NCBI RefSeq assembly: GCF_021130785.1
Contig: NC_060213.1
Coordinates: forward strand, 99,812,501 to 99,876,500
DNA: 64,000 nucleotides
Reading direction: 5' to 3'
From: Homalodisca vitripennis
Lineage: Eukaryota; Arthropoda; Insecta; Hemiptera; Cicadellidae
Each line of letters begins with the position of its first letter. Positions within the stretch are counted from its first letter, which is position 1. Position numbers and translations under genes: made by a program. The notes under the pieces were generated by a model. That model was not told the DNA's origin. It did no database searches and saw nothing but the letters and a program-made list of their open reading frames with translations. This document shows, in pieces, positions 34,011-46,493 of the stretch.

Positions 34011-35935
34011 AAACAGACAGACAGGCGGTAAGCTCATCGAGATTGGACTATACTGTACAGGATACATTTATTACTTATTTTGACCTGAGGAATCAAATGG
34101 TGAAGTTTGTGAGAATAATTTATGGACACCATGTATACGATAAATTGAATGTGACATGACCAATACGTATTGCTGCTCTTACATCTGTTTGGAATAGTTC
34201 ATAAACACCATCGGTCAACATGTAGCTTTGTAATTAATTTACTGGTTTAGCATTAGCGACTTGTCAGTCACTCTAGAACGGAAAAAATTAGATTTCTGTC
34301 CTTCTCCCTATCTGTCTACATGATATAAAAAAACTAACCTATAGATTGCATGAAACTTCATTTCTATATAGGAAAATCTAGATACATATCATACATGTAT
34401 AGTAACACATGTATATTTGAAATTATGCATGCAACATCAGCAAAACCTGCTACATGACACATGATTTTGCATACTCCTACCTTGTTCGTTGTTAAAGATT
34501 AATATTATAATATTCTTCTAATAACAGTTAAAACTGTTAAGTCCATGAGCATATGGCACTTTGACAGTCGAAATAACTTTGCTGGACATCTCTCTGTCTT
34601 GGGTCATCATAATTTTATATATGTCATTCTAATTATGTGTAGACAAAAATTATATAACTAAAAGATATAAAATCCACTGAAAGACATTTTAATATTATAA
34701 GAATAGTTACTGTTGACTACTATTATCACTCATATTTTACACATGTAATTCAAATACAATTACAATCTAAATATATGCATATTAGTTAAAGGAAAGATAT
34801 AAAGGAAAGATGAAAAATCTATTAGTCCTTAGTATTCATGATAATAGATTAATATATCTGCTGACTAATATGACTAAGTAAAAAAATTAGGCTTTTCTCA
34901 TCAAGTTATGGTGTCTTCACCATGGAAGAACTCAGTAAGACAGGCAGAGTAGAATATTCAGATATGTGGTAATTCTTTAAGAGTTGTGGTAATCTAAATG
35001 AATTTTAGAGACCTTTGGAGAACAAAACCTATGATATTCTAATCTGTGTGTTAATTCTATCTTGTACGTATTAGTCATGGAAATTTTTGGAAATTCATCC
35101 AAAAGCTCTTTATACATTTTTAACATTGATTGATTCGAATTTTTACAAGTTCATCTGTGTCTATAGGCAGCACTTCTCTGTCATGAACGATTGACGATTG
35201 CTTGGCAACTTTAATTGATCCATGGTACACAGCACAAAATTCTGTGTAAATTGTTGCCGCAGAATATTTCTTAGCTCTGAAGAATTGAAAGACAGCACGC
35301 ACCTTAAATTAGGTGCACTTACTACCTCGTCCATTTCCTGTGCAGTGGCAAATCGTTAGTTTCTAAATGGCCCTCGTACAACAAGCCTGTCTCAGAGGAA
35401 GATTATAAAAAGCAGAAATATTTTCCAACATTGAAGCACTTTGTGGTTTTAATGATCTTTCTGCAATAACACTGTACCAGAAATGTGCATGGTAAGAACA
35501 GGAAACGTTTTACAACACAAGCAGTACTGAAATTCTGCTAGGGTGCAATCTCAATATGAGGTAGAGAGGGAAAACACAAGAAATTTTGATCTTGCAATGT
35601 TTGTTCTTTCCTTGATTTTGTTGCACTGGGTGTACTGCAGTAGAGGGACAAATAAGAGCAGGAAACATCTAACAAAAACATTTTGCATGTTACTTGAACT
35701 TGCTGAACTAAACTATTGCACAAGAAGGAAATATTAGTCACCATATTTATTAGGATAAGTTGGAAAAGTCAAGAAATGTTGTCCAGTACAGAAGTTATTT
35801 CTGGTTTCTGTTAGTGTCAGCTCTATACAAGGTTTGGTAATTTTGATTAACAAGGTTTGGTTTGGTAATTAGATTAACAATTTCTAAGTGGTGAAACTAC
35901 CTTACGAGATGGGTAAATTGTACATTCTTCATGTG
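34011..35935. other. No gene recognised
   Basis: Short ORFs only. A GC-richer part at about 35120-35420 gives a 60-codon minus ORF (FFRAKKYSAATIYTEFCAVY) that may be a relic of a repeat protein, but I could not assign a family. Confidence 0.4.
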
Positions 35936-35939
35936 GACC

Positions 35940-36830
35940 ATCATCAAGAATCTTTATTGTCGGCCCACAATAACTGCATTGACAATGTCATCAGATGGTT
36001 TATACACATACACAGTATAACACCGACATTAAAGAATAAAATAATACATACTACATACTTATGGTAAATAGTACAAGTCACAAAGCATAAAAACTAAAAG
36101 AATAAATTGTCTACATTACAAGAAAGCATTTCGTCTACTGTATAAAAAGCTTTTTGTTTTAACCATTTGAGCAAAGCATTTTTAAATTTTGTGCAAGAAA
36201 CATCTTTGGCCGTTAAAGGTAGCTTATTAAATAATTTTACACCAACATAAGAGTATGTGTGCTGGGTCTTAGTTAGCCTAGCGTATTCTAAGTCAATAAG
36301 GTCTCGATATCTGGTGGAATAATCATGACTAGATTTCTAAGACTAAGTGTTTCAAGATTTTCTTTAACAAACATTAAACTTTGAAATATAAACATACAAG
36401 GTACAGTAAGAATATTATGTTCTTTAAAAAAAGGTTTACATGAGTCACTAAAGGCTATATTGAAAATTGTGCGTAAAGCTCTCTTTTGGCATAGAAAAAC
36501 CTCCTTAGCACCATTTGAATTACCCCAGAGGAGAGTTCCATACAAAATGTGTGAGTGGAAAAGTGCAAAGTACGCTTTTAATAGCAAGGTGAAGCTAGTA
36601 CAAGTTCTGAGTTTTTTTAACAGAAAAATTACTCTGGATAAACGGGTACAAAGAATATCTGTTACTTTTAAGCATTGTGGAAAGACTCCGGTGTGAAACA
36701 TCCAGTTTATAAGATAAGTTAAAGGATACAATAGTGTTAGTAGAAACAAAAAGAGGGTTGCAAATCAACATTTTCAAGAGGAATCATCAGTTAGAGCCAC
36801 GTGTTGGAAACCCTCTGAGAGGTCAAATAA
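35940..36830 (-). mobile_element. LINE fragment with internal deletion (minus strand)
   Basis: The 153-codon minus frame (36749-36288) begins with the finger-region motif NWMFHTGVFPQCLKVT and then jumps directly to the C-terminal connection motif FHSHILYGTLLWGN..QKRALR, so the palm of the reverse transcriptase is missing. Downstream, in another frame, YVGVKLFNKLP and LLKWLKQKAFYTVDE near 36130-36240 give the standard LINE C-terminus. The 3' end, CAATAAAGATTCTTGATG, lies near 35940. The internal deletion makes this a different remnant from the other LINEs. Confidence 0.8.
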
Positions 36831-37489
36831 TGTGAAGTAAGATTTTCCCTGAAATTTTGTGCATTATCTTTCAAAGTTGGCATAATCCTAGGCCAAAATT
36901 ATTTAATGGAGCATTGCCAACTTGTAGTGATTGAAAATATAAATGGTTTTCCATTAGTTACAGGTAAACACCAGATCAATGCTGTAACAAAAGGTTCATG
37001 TGCTACTCCTGTCTAGACAAAAGAAAAACAGACACAAACTCAAAACAACATCTGATATTTATAGCCATAGAATTGTTATATTTTTTGTGTAAGGAGCACA
37101 AACATTGAAATGTCTCAGTAAATATTCCTGTACACACTATATAATCTTAATCTGTCAATATTAAAAAAAACCACTCTTATAAATTTGTCTTAACTTTTTT
37201 TCCCTAAAAAATACCTAAAATAAAATGATTTGACTTTATATTTTTCATATTTGATGTTTGTAATATTACCAATGAAATAAAAATTAGAATATAATAAAAA
37301 GGTATAAAATAATATTATAGAGAATGTATAATTATACACATTTCAGCATTATGTGAAATCAGGTTTTTGGTTATTAAAGTGTGACATAAAGATTTCAAGG
37401 TTCAGTAAACACAGATAACTGGGATATTAAATGCAGGCTTGTATAATCAATAGTCACCAGGTGTAATTTCTCAGTCACCACTAGGGTGT

Positions 37490-37559
37490 TGTCACTGAAC
37501 TGGTAGTAGTTGCCATTAGGGCAGTGTCACCTAGTTGTTAGTAGTTGCCATCTGGACAT
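37490..37559. repeat. Two-copy 35-bp imperfect tandem repeat
   Basis: TGTCACTGAACTGGTAGTAG at 37490 recurs as TGTCACCTAGTTGTTAGTAG at 37525, both continuing TTGCCAT. A more diverged partial copy may precede at about 37450. Confidence 0.75.
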
Positions 37560-37571
37560 ATTCAGTGAGTT

Positions 37572-37584
37572 ATGGCAAATAATG
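37572..37584 (+). other. Alternative candidate first coding exon of SAMHD1 (speculative)
   Basis: ATG opens MANN plus one base, then a GTAAGA donor. Joining to the acceptor at 51895 keeps the frame and gives MANNGYKVFND. Like the candidate at 20412, it ends in AATG before the donor. It is only 13 coding bases, so chance is a strong competing explanation. Confidence 0.15.
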
Positions 37585-38039
37585 GTAAGAGTAAAATTAT
37601 TTATTCAGTGTTACAAAACATAGTGTGGTCATATCATGGAATGTGTTATTATCATACTGTGTTTTAACTCAATTTTAAATATTATTTGAAAACTAAACAA
37701 ACTGTAATTAAGGGTTTTTACCAATTGTTTACGTACATGTACCGTGTTCCAAGAAAATTACAAAATACCAAAACTCGTTACCAAAATGTGTGCAATATTT
37801 ATAGTATCAATAGTGTAAGTGACAGTGCCATCCATATGTTTTGTCCTTTGTGAAGAATAAGCAGATGGTCATGTGTTGTTTTGAAAAAAATTAATGTAAA
37901 AGATATGCTTAAATATAAGAAATTGGAGTTAGATAAATTACTGTTCAAAACAAAGCATACCTTTACAATTGTAAAATTCTATATCTAATAATACAGTTAA
38001 AACAATATGAATGCAGTGAAATTAGAAATTAATAAGTAG

Positions 38040-38560
38040 TCAAGTCCTCTAACGAATTGCATCTGTTGTAAACGGGGAAGTTTACCGCTTAACTGATCCT
38101 GTGGATGTTTGTAATGCCCTAAATGGTTTCTTTGTTACAACTGCTGATAAATTTGTACTTCATAAGATTCCCTCAACATGTCACCTTGCTCTCCTCTTTG
38201 CTGTTTAGATTTAGATTTTAGAACAGTCTAGATTTGAGCAAATAACTGAATAGAATCTAAAGAAAATGGTTACACAATTAAAACACTTTTGAAATTATAT
38301 TTAATAAAGTCTCCTTGTTATTCAATTGCGGAGTTCTTTAATCAGAATGCTAACTCAAGGGGGATGGTATAATTGTAATTAAATTTACTAGATTTTATGT
38401 AAGTTAGTTTTAAGGATTTTATCTGTTTGTTTGACTCCATTCCTATGCAGTTTTTTGTATATAACGATGGAATCAGATATTTTGAATAGAACTGGCACAT
38501 TGCTTTATAAAATGGTACTGGAAGATTGAATGGTACTTACAGGTTTTGTGGAGATTAGTT
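38040..38560 (+). mobile_element. LINE linker fragment (plus strand)
   Basis: Plus-strand translation at about 38075-38160 reads NGEVYRLTDPVDVCNALNGF followed by FVTTADKF, the endonuclease-RT linker pattern (NALNxFF) seen in the other LINEs here. Downstream frames are heavily broken. Extent is approximate. Confidence 0.55.
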
Positions 38561-38929
38561 TCAACTCATGATATAAAAGAATAATAAAAAACAAAAACAA
38601 AAAACAAGAGAAAGGGATCTGTGAATGAACTGCATGATTTTGGAAAACATCTGTACATCAGTCTTCTGATGTAATAGAGGCCTAATTTGGGTAAAAATTG
38701 TGTAAAAAAGATTAATTTTGTCTGTTTTCATGTTTTCTACAACCCAAAAATTATGTAAATAATTGTCGTATTTTAGTTTTTGTCATTATTTGTTGTATAA
38801 ATCCAAATTATCGAGTAATTAGTGATCTTCCATTTGTTACCTAAATTTAATATACAAGGCTTCATGTATTTGTTAGTTGCATTAGTCATTAGTATGTATC
38901 ACTGCTGTGTTTAAAACATCCTTTAAGTC

Positions 38930-40560
38930 ACCTATGATGAGAGTGTTGCCATCTACATAATGCACTATAAACCTTGTCGAAAGTAGTGATGTAATAACTT
39001 AAATGATACAGAATTGTGTGATAGATTTTCCAGTTTAAATTTGTCTGCATATGGTCGATAAAGTCTTTTATTAGCTTAACTCTACCTCTAGTATTATATT
39101 GGTGAATATTAATTGGAATATTCTGCAAGGTTGATTTGGTATATACAGTAGTAATACCCGAAAAACATACAAATTTATAACTATGGGAGCTTTAAGTTCA
39201 ATGAAAAGTGGCTTACATTGAGCAAGTAAATCTTTTCCTGTAATATTACGGACTGCCTTTATTACGGACATGTGGAAAATGTCACTAAGCTTACAAGGTT
39301 TTTCAATATCCATAGTAGGTAATTTACTCTTCATATTTTTTACAAATTGTTTCAATAAGCAGGGACTGTTGTAACTTATCCTTATGAAGTCCCAGAAGCC
39401 TGACAAAGTTAAGATAAATTTCTTGCTTAAGGTTTAGAGTTAGGAATTGTTTTTTTCAGTATTACAAGATAATTTATTAAATGAAGTCCTGGAAAGAGCC
39501 TGCTCTTTCAGCTTGTTTAGTGGTCTGTTTTAAGTAATTTTTTATTGACCGGCCATCAAAATGGTATTAGTGGTTGCAGCATAAATAATCAAATGAACAT
39601 TTAAATTTTGAGACAAATCATTTACATTTATATTAAGAGGAAGTTTGGTCCCAGAATGGAGCTTTGAGGCACACCTATCTCAACTGGTTTTATTGTTGAA
39701 CGTTTATGTTTTATTGAAAAAATGGACTCTTATTGGATAGATAAGATTGAATTATTTTTAAAGAGCTCTTCTTAATACCGTAGAATGTTAGTTTAAATAT
39801 TTAATTGAACACTATCAAAAACATTACTAAGATCTTACAAAATTACAGAAACTGATTATTTTCTTTCAAAAGTGTCCAAAGATAAATCAATTAAGTACTG
39901 CAGATGTAGTACATTTACAGTGCCGAAAACTGTGTTGACATGTGGAAAGTAAGTTTTGTAAGATTGTACATTAAAGATTGAAGTATTTTGTAAAATATAG
40001 AAATTTCAAAATAGGACTGTAAATTGGGGCAAGTTTTTATTTTCTTTTCTTAATTGAAGTAGCTTTTGAAATTTTGAGTGATTACACGAAGTATCCCTCT
40101 TACAAGCATTTGTTGAAAACAAAAGCAAGTGTTTCACAGCTTTTATTATATCCGATGTCGTATGTCTGACCATGTGAACGACAGTTGATTTATTGTTCTG
40201 TGTCCCAAAAGTTTTTCTGTATTATTGTGGCTTGGATTTATTCCTTTGCATAACTGATTAATAGAGTCACCTTCACGCTAACTTGCAGTAGTTTGCTACA
40301 TTTCCAATATACTTCTTAATTGCAGATTTTTTGCTTGCTTTAATTCTTTTTGGTAAATTCCATGTTGTGCTTTAAGGAAGACTTTATAGGGAGCTTGATA
40401 GCGCACAGACCCTTAGCTAAGTAGAGTTTTGTAAATTGTATATACAGGTTAAATATTCTAGGTTCTATTGTTGCTAAGGCAGGAGTCTACCAATTAATTA
40501 GTTTGGATTTTTTAGAGCTAGTCTTGTTAGATATTTTAACTAAAGGAGAACAAAAATGCC
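38930..40560 (-). mobile_element. Heavily decayed LINE (minus strand)
   Basis: Minus-strand pieces run in LINE order from 40560 downwards. A PVEIGVPQSSILGPNFLLNI block (a GVPQGS-type palm motif) lies near 39640-39700. A 111-codon frame (39406-39071) has the C-terminal motif CKPLFIELKAPIVINLYVF. A further frame (39128-38928) has IHQYNTRGR, the usual C-terminal YNTR box. The catalytic YADD box is only a YAATT remnant near 39580. Multiple stops and shifts make it inactive. Confidence 0.7.
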
Positions 40561-43500
40561 TTAGGTTTATATATTACTTATTTTACTAAATCACTTATTG
40601 ATTGGCTGAGTGTGTAGAGAAGCTTTTCCCACCAGTTGTTGATGAACAAAAGTTAAATATCTGTCCGTCCATATGCATGATAAATGTAAGTTGACCAAAG
40701 GGTTGAAATTTGGTGTGAAACTATTTCTACTATCTACATTGCTATTGAAAATGGTAAATATTGCTGAATTGGTTATTTTGATTCCTGTCTGTAAAATGCG
40801 ACTCTTGATTTTATTGGTAACCATATTGGTAACGAGAAAATACATAATAACCAAATAAGTAAATAAACAGAGTTTATTGTGAAGATCAATCATATGGCAA
40901 TTTACTTTACAGTAACATGAATACATTGATGAAATTACTTTGCTGGACTAGTTGGTTTCATACAAAGCTTGATCATTTTAGCTTAACTTGGAATGTTGTC
41001 TTTTTATAATAATTAAATGATAAGGGCTCTTTTACTATGTTGCATTGACTGGTTATCACTGATGAAAATCGACTGGACATATCATGAATGTAATTTATGA
41101 TGGTTCCAAAGTTTGGATTAACTCACTTTTTTATCTGCCTGTTTAGGAGGAATGTTTTATACATTTTAAACTAAATCTAGGATCTTTAAATTTAGAAAGT
41201 ATACTATGAGTGTTTGCATACTCCTAGGATAGAAGGAATACCCTCTGCAACCCAAAAATCAAGGCAGTTTTAATTTATTTTCATGATTATGCAGGTAAAA
41301 AAAATTTGGCTTTTGTGGCTGAGCGTTTAGTGAAATCTTTCTCACCATTTGGTGATGAAATCTGATTTCTATTTTAGGTGTGTGCCTCTGTACACACAAT
41401 AATTTTCTTGGATAAGTTAAATTGTAGAGTTTAAAATCTGATTTTAAACTCCACTTATGTATCGAATTTGAAAATGATATCCCATTCAGAGTTGCTCTAA
41501 ATATCAGGATTATATTCGCTGTGGGTGAACTCAAAGCCTCCCAAACCAAAAAAAGTTTTTTCTAGGTTTTAACTCTGTTTTATATTGAAGAATGCTTAGT
41601 CATATCATCTAAGGATTGATACATTTTTAAGAATGACAGGTTACAGTTATTATTAAATACTCCCATATCTAAAAATAGTACAAGATTAAATGCCATTCCA
41701 CGCAATACTAATATGCAATTAATTAAAAGTTTCATTTTACAGAAACTGCCACTCCTTAAATCCAGTCAACTGGCTGGAATTAAACCATTTATGTAGAAGA
41801 CCATAATGGTTATGTTTTGCGTTTGAAAGAAGTTTTATATTGGAATCGTTAAACATATGTCACGTTTAATACATGTAAGAAAATACCAAGCTAGTTTTTA
41901 ACTCATAAATTAAACCATCATGGCTGCTATGCTGTATAAGTAATTTGTTAGAAGAATAACATAAGCAAATAACTAACAAACAATGACAACTTAAAACGTA
42001 ATTTTGTTATCCTCTTTGATAACAATATTACCGTATTGAATAAGTTATCTAGTTACAACAATATAAGCCTAACCAAATACAGACACAAATATTAAACAAG
42101 ATTGATGGTAGACATTTAGTTCTAATAGAACAATTGTTTTCAGGGCATCAGTCATTTGGGCTAAACTTCTCTATGGAAGCAACAGGTGAGTACTTTGTCT
42201 TATTTAATCAATAAAAATGTTTCCTATATATACCAAGAAGTTTGCTTGCACAAGCTGGGAGCAACAAACATGTCGCAGTTGAGAACTATCAAACTATTTG
42301 TTACATTTTTATATATATAGGATGTCCGTAACTTTCTGGACAAAGGTATATCACACTATTGCTTACTCACAACACATTTTAACGTATGCACATGGGTTTT
42401 ATCATAAATATGATGACACCGAAAATCATATGATAACTGAATTAGGGCAGATTTACTGTGACATTCACAACCCACATTGAGGTTCTCAGCAAATAGCCAA
42501 CAATAAAAAGCATGAAATAAACAGCAAACCCAGAGTATCTTTTGCAGATCAAACTCGTTCCTTCCTATTTCTGTTTTGAGTTGTGAAAGCTTAAAATATA
42601 AGTCAAATTACCTGGGACTTAGGGTACCGTAATGATTTCTTAGTTATGCTTGGATTTCTTCCTTTCCTATTAGTTTTCATCTAGTAGGTCCTTTGTTGAA
42701 ATTACCGAACTGAGTAATGTTATGTATTATTTCTCATAATGATGTGTGTGTGTGTGTGTATGCGTGTGTTTTATAAACTGAAATGTGACTTTTTGTGTAC
42801 TGGTTAATGCTCTTTATCCTGGTAAAAATATGTAAAAATGTAAAATATATTGATAAATATAATCTATATATTTATTAATAAATATAAGCTATGAACCCAT
42901 AGTGCATAAAACTTCAAACTTCAAACAGCCAAGAAGTTGGGTGCTGAAGAAGTTGTGATATGTGATAGAGGTTGGTCCAGTCTAGAACCAAATGATAAAA
43001 CACAAATTATGAGAATCCCCTCTAAATTGTATAAAAAATATCTGCTTGCAATGACATAGAAAATTGAAATGAACGGATGGAGCTCAGTGGTCTACAATTT
43101 GTTGGATTGAGATTAGGTGGAATGGAAGTCGGGCATTTCTACTATGTAATTTTTAATTTCATGTGAAATCATTTTACCAATACGGAAGAGTTCAAAGTTC
43201 AGATGGAAACAGAATCCTTTTTATTTCAGCTCTACTAAAGTTCTTTGTTTAAGAGAAATTTAAATTAAATTTTTTATATAAAATTGGGTGAATTTTTAAG
43301 ATAAAAGTTAGTTTGTAACTACATTTATCATAAGTATAAACATTTTCAAAACATTATAATAACTGTTGGATCTGGCATAATTAAATAATACAGAGACAAG
43401 AAAGGGCCTGACCTACTGTCCTTGGACATTGACTGACTGATCTCTGACAACCTAATCTACCTTAAACTACAATACACCTTGATTGGTTAGTTTGTCAGGT

Positions 43501-43699
43501 CTTATCATGACTACTTGATGTTTCATTAGATTAAGTGATAGACTTTGAATCTAAGCGTTCAAAGTTCAAAACAATCTATATATTTAAACTTTGTGTGTCA
43601 TGAGATAATTAGTTATACGTCTTCATTTAAAATATTAGGATTTTGTCTTACATTCTTTTAAATAATTGTCATACATTTGTATTTATTCCATTATTTTAA
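40561..43699. other. AT-rich DNA with a diffuse duplicated repeat and a (TG)n tract
   Basis: Segments at about 40603-40650 and 41313-41360 are alike (GGCTGAG.GT.TAG.GAA....TTTC.CACCA.TTG.TGATGAA), indicating two old copies of an unclassified repeat in the same orientation. A (TG)n run lies at about 42745-42770. No gene was recognised. Confidence 0.5.
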
Positions 43700-43864
43700 T
43701 TTCTAATAATAAAAAAAAACAAAAAATGAAAGAAAGTAATAGTTGTATAATTGTGGAAACTGTAAAAAAATAATGGTAAATTTTTAATTATCTATAAAGT
43801 GTTGTAGCCATTGTCTTCAATGGAATCATTTGCAATGTACATACATGGATTATTCCCAATTTAA

Positions 43865-44800
43865 CCCTAGAATGGTAATGTGTAGTCTCTCAGACGACGC
43901 AAGCTATAAAAAACCGGTCCAGGTGGCAGGTGCATGACGTGACCGACCCCCCAATACCAATACCTTCCCCCTGCCAGCCAAGGTCAATGCTGGTTAGGGT
44001 TTCATTTTGTTTCATTCACTTAGTTAATTTCAGTGAGACCATAGTAGTCTGGTAGACTACGCGTTACCGTTTATGTTACTTTTTTGTTCCTGAGTAAATA
44101 TATGAAAAAAGCGAATGTAGTGTTAGTTTTTGTGATAATTTTTATTGTGGATGGTCAACTAACCATGGCTGATCCACTGAACACTAGTTTTGAAATAAGA
44201 GATATACTACCTGAACTTGAACGAAGTGATTGTGATGAACAAGAAATTGATCATGATGAAAAGTTTTTTTGATCATTTTGATCAACTCATTTGTTATTTA
44301 TGTCCATCAGGCATTATCAAAAAAATTAAACCAATGACAAGAAGGGCATTTGCTAAAGAAATATGTGTTGAACTAACAACTCCGCACATTCAAGAAAGAC
44401 AAAAACTGCCAAATTTATCAAGGAATCTCAAACGCAACATTGAAGATGTCGTTGGCCCATCAACATCTGAGGCTTAAAATGTTATTGAAGAAGCAGGAAC
44501 AAGGAAGATTTGTGCAGTTTGCCCAGCGAAAAAATGGAGAATGACTCGATTCCAGTGCACAAAATGTTATAAGCATATTTGCTTGGAGCACCGAGGAATG
44601 CTGTGTGTAAAGTGTTCCAATAAAGACTGAAATCAACAAAAATCAGGAAACATGACCTCTAAGATGTAAATAATGTCATTTGTAAATAAATTTAATTTTA
44701 ATTTAATTTTTATAAATTTGTATTAATTTTTTCCCTAAAGTAGTCTGTGAGACTACGCGTTACCAGTTATGTGTGCCAAATAGGCGTTACCGTTCTAGGG
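43865..44800 (+). mobile_element. piggyBac deletion derivative with TTAA target sites
   Basis: Bounded by TTAA at 43861-43864 and 44801-44804, with inverted ends CCCTAGAATGGTAATG and CCCTAGAACGGTAACG (two differences in 16). A palindromic motif of the form GTAGTCT-n-AGACTACGCGTTACC occurs near 43882 (partly decayed), 44045 and 44742, probably subterminal binding sites. The 936-bp length and the gene remnant inside show that the catalytic core was deleted. Removing the element and one TTAA restores the reading of the LINE zinc finger that it interrupts, confirming the boundaries. Confidence 0.95.
44165..44630 (+). pseudogene. piggyBac transposase remnant: N-terminus fused to cysteine-rich C-terminus
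   Basis: The acidic N-terminus (MADPLNTSFEIRDILPELER and following) is joined after a one-base shift near 44265 to a C-terminal part (KKIKPMTRRAFAKEICVEL near 44325). After an in-frame TAA at 44475-44477 comes the cysteine-rich zinc domain (ICAVCPAKKWRMTRFQCTKC, then CLEHRG, CVKCSNKD), ending at the TGA at 44628-44630. The whole DDD catalytic core is absent. It cannot transpose itself; whether the domain is expressed is unknown. Confidence 0.85.
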
Positions 44801-45053
44801 TTAAAATTATTGTAGAATCCAAATTAACTGGAGCTCTCATTTGTGTACCTACAATAAAAATAACAATGTATCGGATGACTGTGGAATATCCAAATTATTG
44901 AACATTAAAGTTGATGAAAACGATGATGATGTATCTAATGACTTTGTAAATGAAACTGCTAGGGAAACACAAGAAACTCTTAACTTTGTTATAGACACTT
45001 TACATAAGAACTCAATAGCAACCAATGAAGGGATCAAGCAACTCAAGGTACAC

Positions 45054-45305
45054 GAAGGAAACAGGATTTTTTCGGACATTTGCCATCGTTCAGTGAAACA
45101 ACAAATCAGTAACACTTCAGTTAAATTCAGTTCTTCAGGTAAAGAACTTTACTACTTTGCAGTAAAGTTCTTTACCTGAAGAAGAGATCAGATTGCAGAT
45201 CTCGAAACGTTGTGTTACTGATTTCTTGTTTCACTGAATGATGGCAAATGTCCGTAAAAATCCTGTTTCCTTCACAATCCTTCCATTGTCAAAAATAACC
45301 TTCAA
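45054..45305. mobile_element. Penelope-type foldback insertion with 11-bp target duplication
   Basis: Two inverted arms of roughly 100-120 bases meet at a centre near 45155 (GGTAAAGAACTTTAC / GTAAAGTTCTTTACC), with the left arm lacking about 20 internal bases. The direct repeat TCAAGGTACAC at 45043-45053 and 45306-45316 flanks the insert; excision restores the LINE ORF1 reading (GIKQLKVHINNLE). The right arm contains CTGAAGA, a GAGATC/GATCTC stem, then GAAAC, resembling the hammerhead-ribozyme core of Penelope-like terminal repeats. A related arm lies at 59060-59150. Confidence 0.75.
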
Positions 45306-46493
45306 TCAAGGTACACATCAATAACCTAGAAATGTTAGTCCTTCAAACAGAAGGAGAAATAATGAAATTATTAAATAAATATACCAGCAGTTTCTCCTAC
45401 TCACAATCTCCGACATGTTTGCCTGAAAAAATGAAAAAGGAAAATTCGATGAAGACCACAAAACTTATAACATTCACATTGCCATTAAAGAACTCTTTTC
45501 AAGTACTTGACGGTCGCTTTGATGATCTAGCTGAAGTTTGTAGTGTGATCGAAACCTTACCTTTAAACTTCAGTACACCTAAAAATAAAACTCAATTGAA
45601 GATCACACCAACCAGAAAAAACCAGCAAAGTCATCCAGTTGAAGGTGAAGAAAAACATACAGGAAACTTTTGCTTGTCCCGACAGTCATGGTCGGGACCT
45701 CACACCAATCCTCAAGACCAAACCAGTTTGCGGTTAGAAGATAACAGTAGTCAGTAGTTCAGGAGCTCTTTTTAACTACTTGTCAATAACCTGCGGGACT
45801 TTACAAGAAGCTTTCCCTATAATGATCATGCTATCTCACTCGCTGACACTAATACATCAGTAATCGATATCACTCATAGATTACATCAGCCTGCTCTCAA
45901 TGAGAAAATAAGAAAATGAATGTAAAGATTAAGGAGGCTGCTAGTAATGTAAAGTTATATAATTATATTAGCATGGGTTCACTGCATCTTAAACATTATA
46001 CCGAATTTGGACTACACTTAAACAAACCAAGTAAACATTTTTTAATTTAATTAGCTTATCAGTCTTTAAAACTGAAGAAACCCACAGACATATAGAAAGA
46101 GACATGCACACACAAAGTTATTTTTAGATCTACTGGAGTTTAAAGGTAAAGTTGCAATAGCATTTAATAACCATTTTTTAAGTGTACTCATATTATCTTT
46201 AACCAGCTTGACTTGCTGAATTCAAGGCATTATGTTCCACTAAAATAATGAACATTAACATATAATAAAATCAAACCTTCATCACCAGGTAACGATTCCA
46301 CTTTTTTAATTAATAAACCCCACACACTTCATGTAGCAACATTATTTTACATAACATCCATGCATGCCTCAGCACCTATTGGGAACACTGTCCAATAAAC
46401 CAAAAACATCCATTCCAAAAAAATATTAACAGTAACCTAGTCTGTACATCATCTTCTAAAAAAAAACTTCTTCAATATGTGAAAACTCTATAT

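Noticed and set aside
40591..40926. 111-codon minus ORF
   Set aside because: It overlaps a diffuse duplicated repeat and a plus ORF; no domain was seen.
44841..45179. A single 112-codon host gene
   Set aside because: Its second half lies in the inserted foldback; the first half belongs to the LINE ORF1.
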